From the NCBI GenBank assembly GCA_964036045.1, contig OZ038402.1, positions 1,643,380-1,707,379 on the forward strand: a stretch of 64,000 nucleotides of DNA. Direction: 5' to 3'. The position numbers and the translations under genes were made by a program. This document shows, in pieces, positions 1 through 11,993 of this stretch. How positions within the stretch are numbered: position 1 is the first letter of the stretch; every line of letters begins with the position of its first letter. The notes beneath the pieces were generated by a model. It searched no databases. It was given only the letters and a program-made list of their open reading frames with translations, and was not told where the DNA came from. This DNA comes from Eutreptiella sp. 'Long Island Sound 2002' (taxonomy: Eukaryota; Euglenozoa; Euglenophyceae; Eutreptiales; Eutreptiaceae).

Positions 1-1665
1 GCTCTTGGGCCCCCACACATGTGACAAATGCAGCAGGTTAGTGGGAACGCAAATGACACGGAAAATTGAACTGAAGCTCAATACATGTGTGACCCTGCGA
101 GGTCTGCATTCTGACCCGGGAGGGATAAGTGTCTGAGATTCAGTCAAATGCGCCAATGCCTTTTCCTGGAAAGTGGGATACCGTTGTAGTGGAGCATCAT
201 GGCCGCACGGTGCGTCTCACATTTCACACTTTGCTGTCTCTCATCCCTCACCCACTTTAGTGAAGGAAAGCAACGTTCTGCATCACACGATGAGGGTACA
301 TTTGCCCGGCGCGTGCCCGGCGCGCTGGGCATCCAAATGAATGTTCTGGCCATCTATCACAATGCTTTACCCCCAAACATCACACCCTCCTCTAGCCCAG
401 GAAACCTAAGCACAAGCACATTGTATGACTGTTGGCGGTCAACCAAATCCCCATTTTTTCACCCAACAAATGGGACGACAATATACACCCTACCCTTGTA
501 CCTCAAAATCAAAGAATCCCCCTCTTGTGTGTGATGGACCACTCAACCTAACCAAGTGGCCAGACCGAAGAGTGGGTACCTTAGCCCCAACTGGAGGGGC
601 CACACCAAAGCGTGGAAAAACTTTGCCGGGCGCGCCCAGCGTGTGCCTGGCGCGCTGACGTACTCTCAATGTGGCTGGTACAGCAAGGACATGCTGTCCC
701 ACTGCATACGACCTCTCTGGCGTCAAAGAGATTTTCCACTGGATTTCCACAGACACCTTCGCACTTTGAGCGCAATGAAAGTCCAGATGCCACACAGAAC
801 ACAGACTGGAGGGAGGGAGGGCCAATGAGGGTGCAAATTGGTGCTGAGGAGATACCACGGTGCTCATTGAAATGGGACAAGACGTTTACAGCGCTCTCTG
901 GGGCTTGATGGACCACAGCAAATGCATGCAGTATTGGGGTCTACGATGCACGTATGCATTCCAGTGTACTGTGCATGCGACGGCCTGCTGCTACCCCAGA
1001 AGCCTGTGCAAAAATGCATTTGTCTCGTGAAACAACGGCATAGGGGACAATCAACGACAAGGGCCACCAACGGTCGCCAACTGACACCCGATGGCAGTTG
1101 GCAGCGGGTTCTTGGCAACAAATGGCAGCCACTGTGACATGAGCATCGGACTGCTCGGGGACGTATGAAACAGCGCCAGATAAATGCATTACAAATTGGA
1201 AGATTGCGATGCATCAATGTAGTAATTCATTAGTAGTAGTAATTCACCCGCAGCTGGTGGGCCAGAGTCGTTCAAATGGAAAGGAAACTCAAAGCAGACT
1301 GAGAGACATCGGATACGGCCTGGGCGCCATGAGTAATTCCACAAATGCTCTGAAAAACCACCACTGCACACCACCGTCTGCATGAAAGGGGCCTACTTTC
1401 GGCAGGTGAAGCGACAAAACCAGCTGCAACACAGCCCCTCGCATCGTTGCAGGTGGGGGTCTCAGCTTTCACTTGCCCCACGGATGGTGGTTTTGGGATG
1501 GCGGCCCTAATGCCTGCACTGATGCAGTAAGCAGCAGCAGAAATCCCAGAAATCCTCCGTTACTGTAACTGAATCCACCGTGCAGGTGTGTGCGTGTGTA
1601 CGTGTTGTTGAGACGGGAGAAGCCATATTAAGGAGGGACACCAGCATGGGTCAGCAGGTTCAGGT
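1..1665. other. No gene recognised
   Basis: Short ORFs occur on both strands but none shows a recognisable domain or a bias that favours one frame. The only structure seen is a GC-rich motif related to GTGCCCGGCGCGCTG that appears near 304-330 and again near 629-660, set in otherwise AT-balanced DNA. It resembles the GC-rich ends of small dispersed elements further right, but no complete element could be delimited. Confidence 0.4.
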
Positions 1666-1682
1666 GTGCTCCGGTGCCCCGG

Positions 1683-2889
1683 TCACGCCCACCCTGGCCA
1701 GTCAAGCCAGAGAAACTGTGCGATATCCTCCGCTTCCCATTGGCCCATAAACCCCCCAACCGGCATCTTTGTGGGGATGGGAAGCCCGACCCGCTCGGCG
1801 AACTTCGTGAAGCGGGTGGCATCGCAGCACGGCTTTTGGATCAGAATGTCGACAAGCGTCGGGGCCTCTGCCTGCGGCCACATGGCACGCCTTGGGTCAG
1901 GCCAGAGAAACTGTGCGATATCCCCCGCTTCCCATTGGCCCATAAACCCCCCAAACCGGCATCGTCATGGGGATGGGAAACCCGACTCGCTCGGCGAACT
2001 TCGTGAAGCGGGTGGCATCGCAGCACGGCTTTTGGATCAGAATGTCGACAAGCGTCAGGGCCTCTGCCTGCGGCCACATGGCACGCCTTGGGTCAGGCCA
2101 GAGAAACTGTGCGATATCCTCCGCTTCCCATTGGCCCGTAAACCCCCCAACCGGCATCGTCATGGGGATGGGAAACCCGACCCGCTCGGCGAACTTCGTG
2201 AAGCAGGTGGCATCGCAGCACGGCTTTTGGATCAGAATGTCAACAAGCGTCAGGGCCTCTGCCTGCGGCCACATGGCACGCCTTGGGTCCCCAGCGTGGC
2301 CAACGCCCCCTGAACCTCCTCCGCATCACCGGGATCCACTCCTTCATAGGTGGCTAAATTGACGAGCCTGTACACGAGGGCGTCATACGGCATCCACGGC
2401 TGCTGCGATGGAAAATCGAGCTGCAGCCAAATCCCAAGTTGCAACTGCAGCAGCCACTCCAGGCCGGGGTTCGGACAATCATATCCCGTGAGATACACGT
2501 ACATTCGCCATATCCCCTCTATCAGAGCGTCCTCATCCAACATTCTGGGCCCCGGGACACTGACTGTGGGGGGACTGTGGGGCTGGGGGCACTCGGCCGT
2601 GAGCATGCGCACCAGCACCTCCTCCGTCACAAGCCCGTCCTCCGGCAGGAACTCCCGGTGTGGCTGAAGGCCCAGCCAATCAAAGTCTTCGACGAGGGTA
2701 TCAAACCGGACCGGCTGTCCGTCGTCGCTCAGCAAATGGAACGTTGCGGCGCGTTGCCACTTCATCCAATCGCTGACCATTCTGCAATTCATCGTAGTAT
2801 TTGCAGAGGTCAAGGGTCTTGTTCGGGTCCTCCTCGAACATCCTGCTGACGCATGCGCGGAAGTACGTGAACGGAACGGTCCCCTGACG
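1683..2889 (-). CDS. Hypothetical protein with tandem 65-aa modules (exon region, frame breaks)
   Basis: I do not recognise a family. On the minus strand a long stretch reads as ordinary protein: a segment starting near 2889 after an AG (motif YFRACVSRMFEEDP), then SDWMKWQRAATFHLL and FDTLVEDFDWLGLQPHREF, then a Trp/Leu-rich part (GLEWLLQLQLGIWLQLDF) and finally a 65-residue module (core FTKFAERVGFPIPMTMPVGG, ending EAEDIAQFLW) repeated through the 195-bp array. Two breaks are visible: a one-base shift near 2785 between the YYDELQ segment and the SDWMKW segment, and another where the unique part meets the repeats near 2285. These may be short introns, assembly errors or decay. No start codon is assigned; upstream exons probably lie beyond 2890. 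It could be a live gene with exon duplication or a decaying copy. Confidence 0.45.
1706..2289. repeat. 195-bp tandem repeat, three copies
   Basis: Three copies start at 1706, 1901 and 2097 with the phrase GCCAGAGAAACTGTGCGATA and end with CATGGCACGCCTTGGGTC. The period is 195, 196 and 193 bp, and copies differ at only a few positions. Because 195 is a multiple of three, the minus-strand reading frame continues through unit boundaries as a 65-residue module. Unit 2 carries one extra A in its run after the C tract, which breaks the frame there. Confidence 0.95.
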
Positions 2890-3289
2890 GGCTCCAGATG
2901 ACAACATTGTTCTGCGACGACCAACCCTGCAGGAGATGTTAAGGGAACAACTGACTGGCGACATGAAAGCCTTTTCAAAGCCTTTTACACTGCCCTTTGG
3001 CAAATCTTCCAAAGTCGGGGTCCTGGGACTGAAGCAACAGATACTTAGCGAACGTATGACCCCCATGGCACAGGCCATACGGTCATCGCTCTTCCAAACC
3101 AGCTCTTCCAAACCAGTGCTGAATGTTGCCTTGAGTTCGCCCACTGGGACTCCGGGGGGGGGGGGTGGGCGAGTTGGTTGAATGGAGTATTGCAGGGTGG
3201 ATGTCGCAATGCACCCCCCCTCATGCAACCGGCAGTACAAGAAAAAAATGGAAACAGCGCCTCCCACTTGCATCGAAATTGCTTAACCC

Positions 3290-4860
3290 CACCGCCCTTA
3301 GCACACTTAGGGGTATGTATTGTATGGCATCCCCTTCGTGGTTCAAGGTATAGCTGGTTAGAACACTATGGGATAGAGACCCAGTGATATCACTACGGAG
3401 GGTTAGAACCCCACGGGTATGGACCAGTTTGGGGTCCTAACTGTGGGCACGCTTGTCCCCAAGGAGGGTGGACACACCTTGCCTTATCACACCTTGCTTG
3501 ACATTTTTTGGGTATAGGAAGCCACCGCCCTTCGTTGGCTCCCCATGGGTTATAACACTAGGGCATATACTCATGCGCCATGTGGTCGACAAGGCGGAGA
3601 CATTCACCTAACGCTGGTAACCACAAGCATGAGTAATGCAGGGTACACGCTAATTAGACCTAGCTGTAAGCACTATCAATGCACACCGCCCTTGGGAGGT
3701 TAGGCTGACAAAGGGGTTGCGAGTAAAGGGCCTCACGGGTTAGTGCCACTCCACTTAGGACCCGCCCCTGAGCAAGCCCTATTGACGTAGGCCAGCGTCG
3801 TCAAGGGATCGGCCTGTGAGGTGGTCGTTTGAAGGTGGGAACCCGGGACTAAACCGACCCCAAGGGTACCCAGTCCAGCACGTGGGCGCGTTCTTGGTAC
3901 TACACAGTGCAGGATGATGGCACTGACCTGGTGTTGACAAGGGTCCTTGCATAATGGATGCACCGGGAGCTTGAAGTTGAGAAGCGTGGCATACAAATGC
4001 AACACAGAGATAGTTCATGTTGGGTGCTACCATGGCCACCCAAATAATGTGTTGTTGATGGGCCAGCTGCAAGTGGTGCAGGGTCGCCCTGCCGTTGGTC
4101 CTCACCTGCTGGACGTAGCTTGTGTGCAACCGCACGTGCAGGGTGCCTACATGGTAAGCCGCAAATCCATATCTAAACACTCCCCATGGGGAGGCTGCAA
4201 TGCGTGGTCCACTACTAGTGCCCAAATTGCGGCCCTCAGCAGGCTCACCATCCATGACATTGATGCCCCCACTTGCCCTCTGAGGTGCCATCCTTCGGTC
4301 CCCGTGCGCAATACCTCTTGCCTGCTTTCGGGTGGCACCCGCTGCTAGAGTAGCCGTGGGTCCGCTAGGCCGACTCTCTCATGCTAGTGTTGGTTGCCAG
4401 TAGCCGCTCCTAGCACCACTCTCCCGCACGCAACAACACCTCCCCTGTCATCATAAGTTTTGCGCCCATGGAGCAACAACTTTAAAAGAGACTGAGGGCA
4501 GGTCAAGGAAGGCGGGGTAAGTGACCAACGTCGCAAGTCGGGGGGTCCATGCCTAGAACTTGCGGCGCCACCCCACCTGTAATTGCAGTTTGTGGATACC
4601 GCTCCCAGGAATTTTTGTTTGGTTCGTCTACTAGCTTTGACAGTGGTCTATTGTGGGGAGCAGACTCATGGCTATGCCACCGTCTGTAAAGGTTCGGCAT
4701 GCTGACGTTTTCGGGGTGTTTTACAAAATAGTCCTTGAATTGCCGGTGGAGGTATAAGCAACCATCAAAGTACGCCTTGCAGCCACGCATTTGGTGTCAG
4801 ACACAGGTATCTGTGTTACACTTCCTTTATAAAATAGAAATTCAACTCATCATCCTTCAT
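3290..4860. other. Non-coding stretch, nothing recognised
   Basis: ORFs of 90-170 residues exist on both strands around 3780-4340 but show no domain. A phrase close to CCACCGCCCTT recurs at about 3289, 3523 and 3685, and sequences like GGTTAGAAC and GGGTTATAAC recur nearby, suggesting an old degenerate repeat. No RNA gene could be folded convincingly. Confidence 0.35.
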
Positions 4861-5062
4861 CTGAATTCTGTTGCCTTTGGCAGTGCACCTCGAAGAGAAG
4901 CTGGCAGTCGGCAAATCAGTCAGTTAGTTAGGCCAGCAGACAGTCAGACAGTCAGACAGTCATTCGGGCAAGCAGCAGAGCAGACAAAAGACACAGTTTG
5001 GGATTTTTTCAGTGGCAGACTTGGCTGCAAGCAGTGGGGAGGACAATAGCTGTCACAACAAG

Positions 5063-5130
5063 TAGCGGCCGAATGGTAATGCAGCCGGCCGCAGACTTTT
5101 AGGTCGCCGGTTCGAATCCCGGTCGGCGGA
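5063..5130 (+). tRNA. tRNA-like sequence inside mobile element (probably not a functional tRNA)
   Basis: It has an A-box-like GAATGGTAATGCAGC and a clear B-box GGTTCGAATCC about 35 bp later. Acceptor and anticodon stems do not pair well, and the relative at 32798 has lost the anticodon region, so I read it as a tRNA-derived internal promoter rather than a working tRNA. Confidence 0.5.
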
Positions 5131-5164
5131 CGATTGGCGGCGGTGCCACAAACAACAGCGGGCT

Positions 5165-5245
5165 AGCCAGCATTCGAACCGACGACTTGCATTTCTGCAT
5201 TTCTGCAGTCAGCTGCATTACCATTCGACCACTGTTTGTTCTGGA
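5165..5245 (-). tRNA. tRNA-like sequence, facing the one at 5063
   Basis: Read on the minus strand it has GAATGGTAATGCAGC followed by GGTTCGAATGC, the same boxes as the plus-strand neighbour. The two are convergent with their B-boxes about 60 bp apart. This paired arrangement is conserved in the second copy of the element. Confidence 0.45.
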
Positions 5246-5510
5246 GCACATAGATTTCCCCACTGCTTGAACCCTTCTGAGCAAAAACTTTGGACCCCTC
5301 CCCCTCCAAAAAGTGATATCTAGTTTCAGGGGATAGAGGCCTCAGAATCAAAAAATCCATTGGGGGATTGTCTTATTGGGCAAAATAATGATTTTACAGG
5401 GTGTTGGGCATCAAATATCATGCCTTGGGGTATGCTACGCGAATGACCCCAAAAAAAGGGGGTGTACGCACCCGCGCCTGCGCTTGATCTAACAACCTCT
5501 CTTCAAGGTG

Positions 5511-6235
5511 ATTCTATCTCTGTTCACTTCAGCATCACTCATGCAACTACTCTTTTCTGAGAACCCTTCATTCACACTCCCTTGCATTCATCATCACTAC
5601 CTATCCACACCCTCACCTATCCTCCATCTGTTATACCCCCACAAACATTGCACATGTGACATCGCTGGTTTGCGCCACGGAAAGGCAACTTGGTGAATCC
5701 GTTTAGTACTGCTAACCTCACCGAGCCATCCCTTTGCAGGCAACTGGACAACGCAACTACAAATAATCTGAAACACAGCGGTGTTCTTGCATGCCTTACC
5801 ATACCATTACAAAGGCTTACAGTTCATAAATGGTGCGTGGTGCAGCATCACATGCACTGGTGTGCTACAGGCAAGCACTTCCATGCACCGTGCTCCCTCT
5901 CCTTAAAGCTGCACCTTCCTTTCCTTGGCCTCTCTGGACTCCAGGACCAGAGGGTTAGCCAAAGGCAGCTCGTCCTCAACCGATGCATCCCCACTACTCA
6001 TCAGCAAGGAACGCAGGCGGTACTACCGCGCCACTTAGTGGCAATATCAGGCCCATGAATATCCCCACAAACCTGCCCCTAATCATTCCCGCAAGGTTCC
6101 CCAAGAAAAATGGGAAACCAAGAAAATTGGGCAAAAATTGGGGGAAATGGGGGGAATTGGGGGTAATATGTCAGGGATGAAAAAGCATCACAGAAGCATG
6201 CACAACAGTCCTCATGATGCAGTGGGAAGCCCAAT
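5511..6235. other. No gene recognised
   Basis: Short ORFs only. A purine-rich run of GGGGGAAATGGGG type occurs near 6135-6170 just before the minisatellite. No domain, RNA gene or element end was found. Confidence 0.35.
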
Positions 6236-6239
6236 GAAT

Positions 6240-6725
6240 CCAATGAATTATGTTGTGCAAAGATGGTTGTACCCTAAACATGTTGTTAGAGATGACTGTG
6301 CCCTAAATACGTTCTGCAAAATAGTCAATTTTGCAACATGTTTGGTGGATATGGTTGTTCCCTAATTCTGTTCTGCCAACAGAGCTGTTCCTGAGTTATG
6401 TTCTGCAGAGGTGCTTGATTTCTTAACGTCTGCTATGGTTACGGTTGTTCCTTAAACACGTTCTGCCGACAAAGGTGTTCCCTACTTATGATCTGCGCAG
6501 AGTTGTTCCCTGATTATTTTCGGCAAAGATGTTTGTTCCCTAATCATGCTCAGCAAAGATAGTTCTTCTCTAATTATGTTCTGCAGAGCTGGTTTTTCCA
6601 TGATGATGTTTCGTAAAGATGTTCTCTGATTCATTCAGCAAAAGTGTTTGTTCCCTAGGAATGTTTTGCACAGATGGTTGTTGTTCTGCAGGGATGGTTG
6701 TTCCCTAGATATGTTTTGCAGGGAT
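6240..6725. repeat. Degenerate minisatellite, about 35-40 bp unit
   Basis: A phrase close to GTTGTTCCCTAATTATGTTC with TGCAAAGATG recurs roughly a dozen times with variable spacing, for example at 6350, 6440, 6530 and 6660. Copies are diverged, so the array is old. Confidence 0.8.
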
Positions 6726-7566
6726 CGTTGTGCCCTGATGGTTTTTTTGGTCCAGACTAAGATGAGCGAGCTGGCGTACCCTGTTCATAATATGGTACTC
6801 GAGACAAGGTGATTCCCCATCATCATAATCCAATCTCCACCTGCAAAGGACAAACCGGGGGGCGGGGGGAATGGGGTGAAAGGGGATGAAAAGTCGCACA
6901 GCGGACGGTGTGCCCCCCCCCCCCCCCCCAACATGGCTACACAACATGTGTCAAATGGGTTGACACCTCAACAACAACCAAACACCCTCTCAATAATCCC
7001 TGTCCAAGGGGTATCTTTGTTCGAGTCGGATCCATTGGAGGATCTGCGTGGGCGGGGGGGCTGCAACAAAAGGAGTGGGGACCCCATCTGAGGTGGGGCA
7101 CTACCAATACACTCGGTGACTTGCTGGCAATGCATGACTCAGTGACTGTGATTTTTTGCGGATACTGCAGCGGCAGGGTGGCAACTGTTCCTTATGATTG
7201 AATTATATCCAGGATTTGCAGGATTGGCTTGATGGCTTCATTGCAATCAAAAGATTGAAGGGCTGTATTCACATGAGCAATCAGTGACTGCAGCTCTAGA
7301 TGGAATGAACATGGAGGGGTTGGTGCGGTGGCAATCCATCTTCTTGTTGGGCTTTTTTCAACCGGAGCAGTCCACCATGATTCGGAGGGGGCAGGATGAA
7401 GGGACTGAATAGACGATTGTGTCTCAGGCCTAGTCCTCCTACTTAACCCTCAAAGGCACACATGAAACATCCGCAAATCTTGTCAATCCACTCCGAAGCG
7501 TCATGTCCACAAAGTCGGAGCCCGATTCTGTGCAGGGCATATCACCATCGTTTCGAACCATGACAT

Positions 7567-7688
7567 GCACACACACACACACACACATGCACACACATGT
7601 GCACACACATGAGCACCCATTCATGCCACCCCATGCCCTGCTTCCCCCCCACACACACCACACACACAGACAAACGCACACACACAGA

Positions 7689-7723
<35 letters not shown>

Positions 7724-8002
7724 TGAGAACCGCGAAACAAGAACAGAGCAAGGAAAAGCGGTTGAAAGAAAACTCCTCAGGAACTGCAGAGCAGTCCTCG
7801 ACGTCTTTCGGTCTGTTGGCGAATGCACAATGTGCAGCACCGGGCATCTGCGGCACTTGGTCCCTTGCACCCTGATCTGCCCTCATCTCAGTGCTGCACC
7901 ACCAACGACCTCAACTAATCCTTGGAGGAGTTCGTGTCCTATAGCAGTCTACCCATGCAAACATTTCAGAACAGGTCCTGTGTTGGGTGCCCCCACCCAC
8001 AC

Positions 8003-8032
<30 letters not shown>
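7567..8032. repeat. CA/TG microsatellites (two blocks)
   Basis: Runs of CACACA occupy about 7567-7722, interrupted by CATG and CAGAA variants, and again about 8003-8032. They create spurious His/Thr-rich and Val/Cys-rich ORFs in all frames, which are not annotated. The 130 bp between the blocks on the minus strand can be read as protein but gives no recognisable match. Confidence 0.95.
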
Positions 8033-8034
<2 letters not shown>

Positions 8035-8454
8035 TGCCGCGAGTGCCAATGGGAAACCAGTTGCCACCACCCCATCCAAAAGGCAGGTTGTGGTACTACC
8101 ATTTCCAGGGGCGGAGGGGTGCGCCTGACCCCCATTTTACCGGGGGCGGGGCATCAAAGCGATGTGGCACGCCTATTCTACTCAGTGGGCAACCTGAGTT
8201 GAGCCGGGGGGGGGGGGGGCATGGGTGCAGGCACGGGTCAGGATATCACAGGGATGCGTGGCAACAGGACAGAGGTCAGGGCAGATGCTGGGGGGAGGCA
8301 GGGACGCATTGGAGCAGAGGAGGAGGGGGGGGGGGACGGGGGGTCTGGAGGGGGGGGGTCTGAGGGGGGGGGGGGGGTTGACCCTCCTCCTTGACAACTG
8401 CTCCTTGAAAGGTTTCGGCACCGGAAATTTTTTTGGCCTATATTGCTGGTGGGC

Positions 8455-8588
8455 TGTGGATGGTTGCTGCTGATTCCTGGTGGCCGGTGCTCTCTAGATG
8501 GTTCTTGTGAATTCCTGGTGCTCTCTAGATGGTTGCTGTTGGTTCCTGGTGCTCTCTGGGTGGCTGCTGTTAATTCCTGGTCAAAAGA
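8455..8588. repeat. Minisatellite, about 32 bp unit, four to five copies
   Basis: The phrase GATGGTTGCTGTTGATTCCTGG followed by TGCTCTCTA recurs with small changes. It lies immediately downstream, on the minus strand, of the Ser-rich ORF. Confidence 0.85.
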
Positions 8589-8639
8589 TGTACAGTGCAC
8601 AGCCAACTCAAAGCAATAATCCATATTGGGCAGTGGTTC

Positions 8640-8894
8640 TTAGTCTGAATCAGACCCAGAAGAAGAGGATCCTGATGAGGACGACCCTGATGATGACCCT
8701 GACGATGATGTGGAGGAGATTGATCCATCAGTGAGGCATTCAGCATCCTCTGGAATAACCCCCTCTTCGTCAGAACTGCTTTCATCCTTTTCAAAAGCCT
8801 TCCTCCGGCTGCCTTTGTCCTTCCTTGCAGACCTCAGGCACCGCACCCGGCGCTTCTTGCGCCACAAAGCACAACATAATGATATTGCAGCCAT
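8640..8894 (-). CDS. C-terminal exon: basic segment plus acidic Ser/Asp-rich tail
   Basis: The 84-residue minus-strand ORF begins with a short hydrophobic stretch (AAISLCCALW), continues with a strongly basic part (RKKRRVRCLRSARKDKGSRR) and ends in an acidic Ser/Gly/Asp tail (SSSDEEG and repeated SSGS, finishing GSDSD). The hydrophobic-then-basic order would suit the cytoplasmic side of a single-pass membrane protein. In-frame stops lie just upstream, so it would be spliced to an earlier exon; the signal-peptide ORF at 9413-9679 on the same strand is a candidate partner, which is inference. The product is unknown. Confidence 0.35.
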   Translation of the reverse strand: MAAISLCCALWRKKRRVRCLRSARKDKGSRRKAFEKDESSSDEEGVIPEDAECLTDGSISSTSSSGSSSGSSSSGSSSSGSDSD

Positions 8895-9412
8895 AGCTCA
8901 GCATCCCTCGCCACCACAAGGAGTTGCTCAAGCAGGGCCATAGTCAGGTTCCGCCTATCAACTGTCAACCTAAAAATTTTCCAGGACCCCGACTCGGGCT
9001 TCTACCTGCATTGCAAGAGGAAGGGGGGGCTGTCTGAGGGGGGGGGACCCGGGGGCGGGGGGGCTCCTCCTTCCATTTTTTTTGTTCTAATGCATGCCTG
9101 GGGGGAGGGGGGGGGCCAATTTGGGGGTTTGCCGGATGGAGCCGAGACCACACGTGGAAACGAAAGGAAAGGGGCATCGCATGGTCCGGGCGGGCTGGCT
9201 GAGAGCAGTTGGGTCAGTGGGTGGCAGCCACCCCACATCCACCCCCCAAGGTACCGGGACCCCCCTGTCGTAAGTGGGGCCTTCACACCGAGGGAGGTGC
9301 ACTGGTCCCATTCTGGAGAAGGCGGTCAGGGGGGGGGGGGGCTACCACAGGGCGTTGTGGGGGCGGGGGGGGAGGGAGGCAGGGGGGATGAGCGCAAGCG
9401 TCCGTGCGGCAG

Positions 9413-9679
9413 TCACTTGCCAGTTCTGTTGTCGCTGGTTGCCCACAGCCTCTGTGACGAAATCTCTCCCCGGAAATCTCGAAAGCCATGCCCGCATGTG
9501 ATCTGCCACACTTTGAATTCCACGCCGCCCGCACCACATGCGGTGCCTTCCCCCCCCTTCCCGTCACGGCAGCCCCACGCGGCAATGGCCCCGACTGGGC
9601 AGTAGCCCTGGGCAGCAGCAGCCACGCACAGCAACACGCACACACGAACCGAGAGAAGGGTCACGCGTCGGGGGTCCAT
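9413..9679 (-). CDS. Short secreted or membrane protein start (signal peptide)
   Basis: The ORF starts at an ATG and reads MDPRRVTLLSVRVCVLLCV followed by AAAAQG: a basic N-terminus, a hydrophobic core and a small-residue cleavage region, i.e. a standard signal peptide of about 25 residues. The following part is Gly/Cys-rich (GAIAAWGCRDGK, TACGAGG, QITCGHGF). The ORF stops after 88 residues, but splicing within it is possible, so the C-terminal third may be intronic. No family recognised. Confidence 0.4.
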   Translation of the reverse strand: MDPRRVTLLSVRVCVLLCVAAAAQGYCPVGAIAAWGCRDGKGGEGTACGAGGVEFKVWQITCGHGFRDFRGEISSQRLWATSDNRTGK

Positions 9680-11993
9680 GGAGGCAGGCTGGGTAGCAGA
9701 ATCAGTGTCCAGTGGCAGGTCCTAAGCGGCCGGCGTTGGGTGGTCGAGGTCAGTTCTCGGGTGGAACCGCTGAGGTTGGGGCAGCGATGTGCTCCCAGGT
9801 GCAGGAAGCTCAGGGAAGGCTCCGAAGGCGGTTGCCGAAGCGGTGACCGGCGGTTGCAAAAAGCGGCTTGGGGGCGGGGTCTGGCGGTTACAAAAACGGT
9901 TGGTGGTCCATAGCGGGGGGGGGGGGGGCACAAGCGGTTGGGGCGGCATGCGCTGTCGTGCCGAAGAGGGGGGGTGTACCCCTCCCCCCCTTCGAGCGCG
10001 CGCCGGGTGGAGATTGGGGATGCAATTCGCGAGTGAGAATGCAATGCTGGTCCCACTGCTCTCACCATGTGCCAAACCCTGGGGGGGGGGGCGGGGGGGC
10101 GAGTTGAAAGCCGATGAATTGAAAACGAAATGCGAAACACGAAGCCAGAACAGTACCCGTTGCAGAGAGGCAAGGCACTGCACTGCTCAGCCTGACTTGA
10201 GTGCATCTTAACTCTCCGAATGGGGGGGGGGGGGCATTCAGAAATGCCGGCTCCACGCATCCCCATGGGGGCACGCCGCAACACACAGACCTAAAGGCAA
10301 TGAAGTGCGAAACAAGGCGTTTGGGATGGTGCACTTGATGACGGGGGGGGCGGTGTCAGAGGAATGCAGTCCGGGGGGGGGGGGGGGGCTGCCTAAAGTT
10401 GCCGCCCAGAAGCCGACGGGCCACGTGGCCCATCACACAAGAGCCCGAACCCCGTGGGTCCGCGAAGCCAAGCGGCACCCCGGCTAAGACAAGCGCTTGC
10501 TGGGAGGGACGTTGAGCAGGCAGAGCTTCGTGCTTGGGCCCCAGGGAGCCACCCCCTGCAACGCTGTCGGGGAGGGGGGGGGGGGGGAGGGGGGAGTATC
10601 CGCACCGCGTGCGCACCGCACATGCACCGCGTCGTCAGGTATGTGAACAACTTCTCCCGGAGATGGTCCACCGGGAGAGGAGTTGTAGAGGGTACCTGGT
10701 GGGCTCTGAGGCGGTACCATTCCCCCGGATTGGCTCTGGACGACAGGTTCTACAGACCAACCCCAGTGCCCGCACCGCGGCAGGCACTCCCCCGAGAGGT
10801 CACCCCTGCCCCGCCACAAACCCGGCCCCCAAACTTGCCTGACACCCAAACGGGCGGGTCCAGGGCAGGTAGGCCTGCGTTGGGCATGCCCGGGAGGCGT
10901 CCCCCCCGGCACGACACAGCGCGACATCCGGAGCTCCGTCGAGGCGACGCGGTCCTACGGCGTCGCCCAGACGCATGCCAGCGCGGGCAGCCTGCCTTGG
11001 CGTGGGCATGCCGGGCATGGGGACACCTGCGGGACGCCAGTCGCCTTTTTTCTATCCCTGCGTGGCAGTGCCACGTGCCGTGCCCCCCTGCGTGCCGCCA
11101 GCACAGGCTGACCGGGAACTGCTGTCGGTTACCAGCCAACCGCCATCGGATAACCGCAATCCTAACCGCCAAAAGCCGAGGCTGTACTAAGGGAGGGGCG
11201 GAGGGGGGGGATGAGCGATGTCCCATCCCTCAAGTTAGTGACGCTGTCCATAAACCAATGTGCAATGCATTTGCAGGTGCCTACTTCTTGGAGGAGGGGG
11301 GAGGGGGGTCAGGGATGTATGGGCAGAGAGGGAGGGGGGTCTGGGACCCAAAAGGTTGCGTATCAAAAACGGCCCAATCAGATCGTCCCAACGGTACATT
11401 TCGGTTTTCCCCCACAATGGTCCCTTTGGTCTGGGGGGGGGGGGGGTCCAGGGGGGGCTACACCGCCCTCCTCCTGCGGGTGTACGGCCATTCTACTACC
11501 TCCCCCGAAAGGGGGGGGGGGGTTGGTATGACGCCATGGTATGATGATCTCGTCTGCAGCTGGCGGCGCCTACTGGCCGATCGCCATTCGCTGCCCTTCC
11601 CTTGGACCCTTTCCCTCCATAGGCGGTGGTGCCCATCGGCTTCTCACCACCCTTTGACCGTCCTCTTCCTCCGTGCCCTAAACTTCCCTCTCCCCTTCCC
11701 TTTCCCTTCCCTTGGCCTTTCCCTCCGTAGGCCGCAGTGCCCATCGGCCTCACCACACTCCTTCCCTTCCCATTCCCCATTCCCCAAAGGGGGGGGGGGG
11801 ATGAGGGAACGTGCGGTGTTGCGCGCGCGACTTGGGACGGTTGTCCCGCTGCCCCCGCCCCGCCCCCTCCGTAGCACCGCCGCCCCGCGCGCCGCCCGCT
11901 CCCCCGTCGGCGCCAGCAGAGGCCTCGCATGCCGTCGTTCCCGTGCCCCCGCAAAGCGGCGAGGGGGCCCTCCCCCACAACCGATGCGGCGCG

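Larger units (their letters stand above)
4866..5510 (+). mobile_element. Inverted-repeat element with paired tRNA-like sequences, copy 1
   Basis: The left end CACCTCGAAGAGAAG (4886) is the inverse of the right end, CTTCAAGGTG preceded by AACAACCTCT (5491-5510). The same block lies at 32496-33112 in the opposite orientation, so both limits are supported by comparison. Homology also covers about 20 bp outside the left inverted repeat (TTCTGTTGCCTTTGGCAGTG). The interior has a CAGTCAGA microrepeat, two tRNA-like segments facing each other and a conserved AT-rich part with TGATATCTAGTTTCAGGGG. There is no ORF, so it is a non-autonomous element; the inverted ends suggest a MITE while the tRNA-like parts suggest SINE ancestry. 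Confidence 0.75.

Noticed and set aside
2660-2889. Possible sulfotransferase-like segment (RFDTLVEDFDWLGL)
   Set aside because: Only a short resemblance to the end of sulfotransferase domains; no PAPS-binding motifs found upstream.
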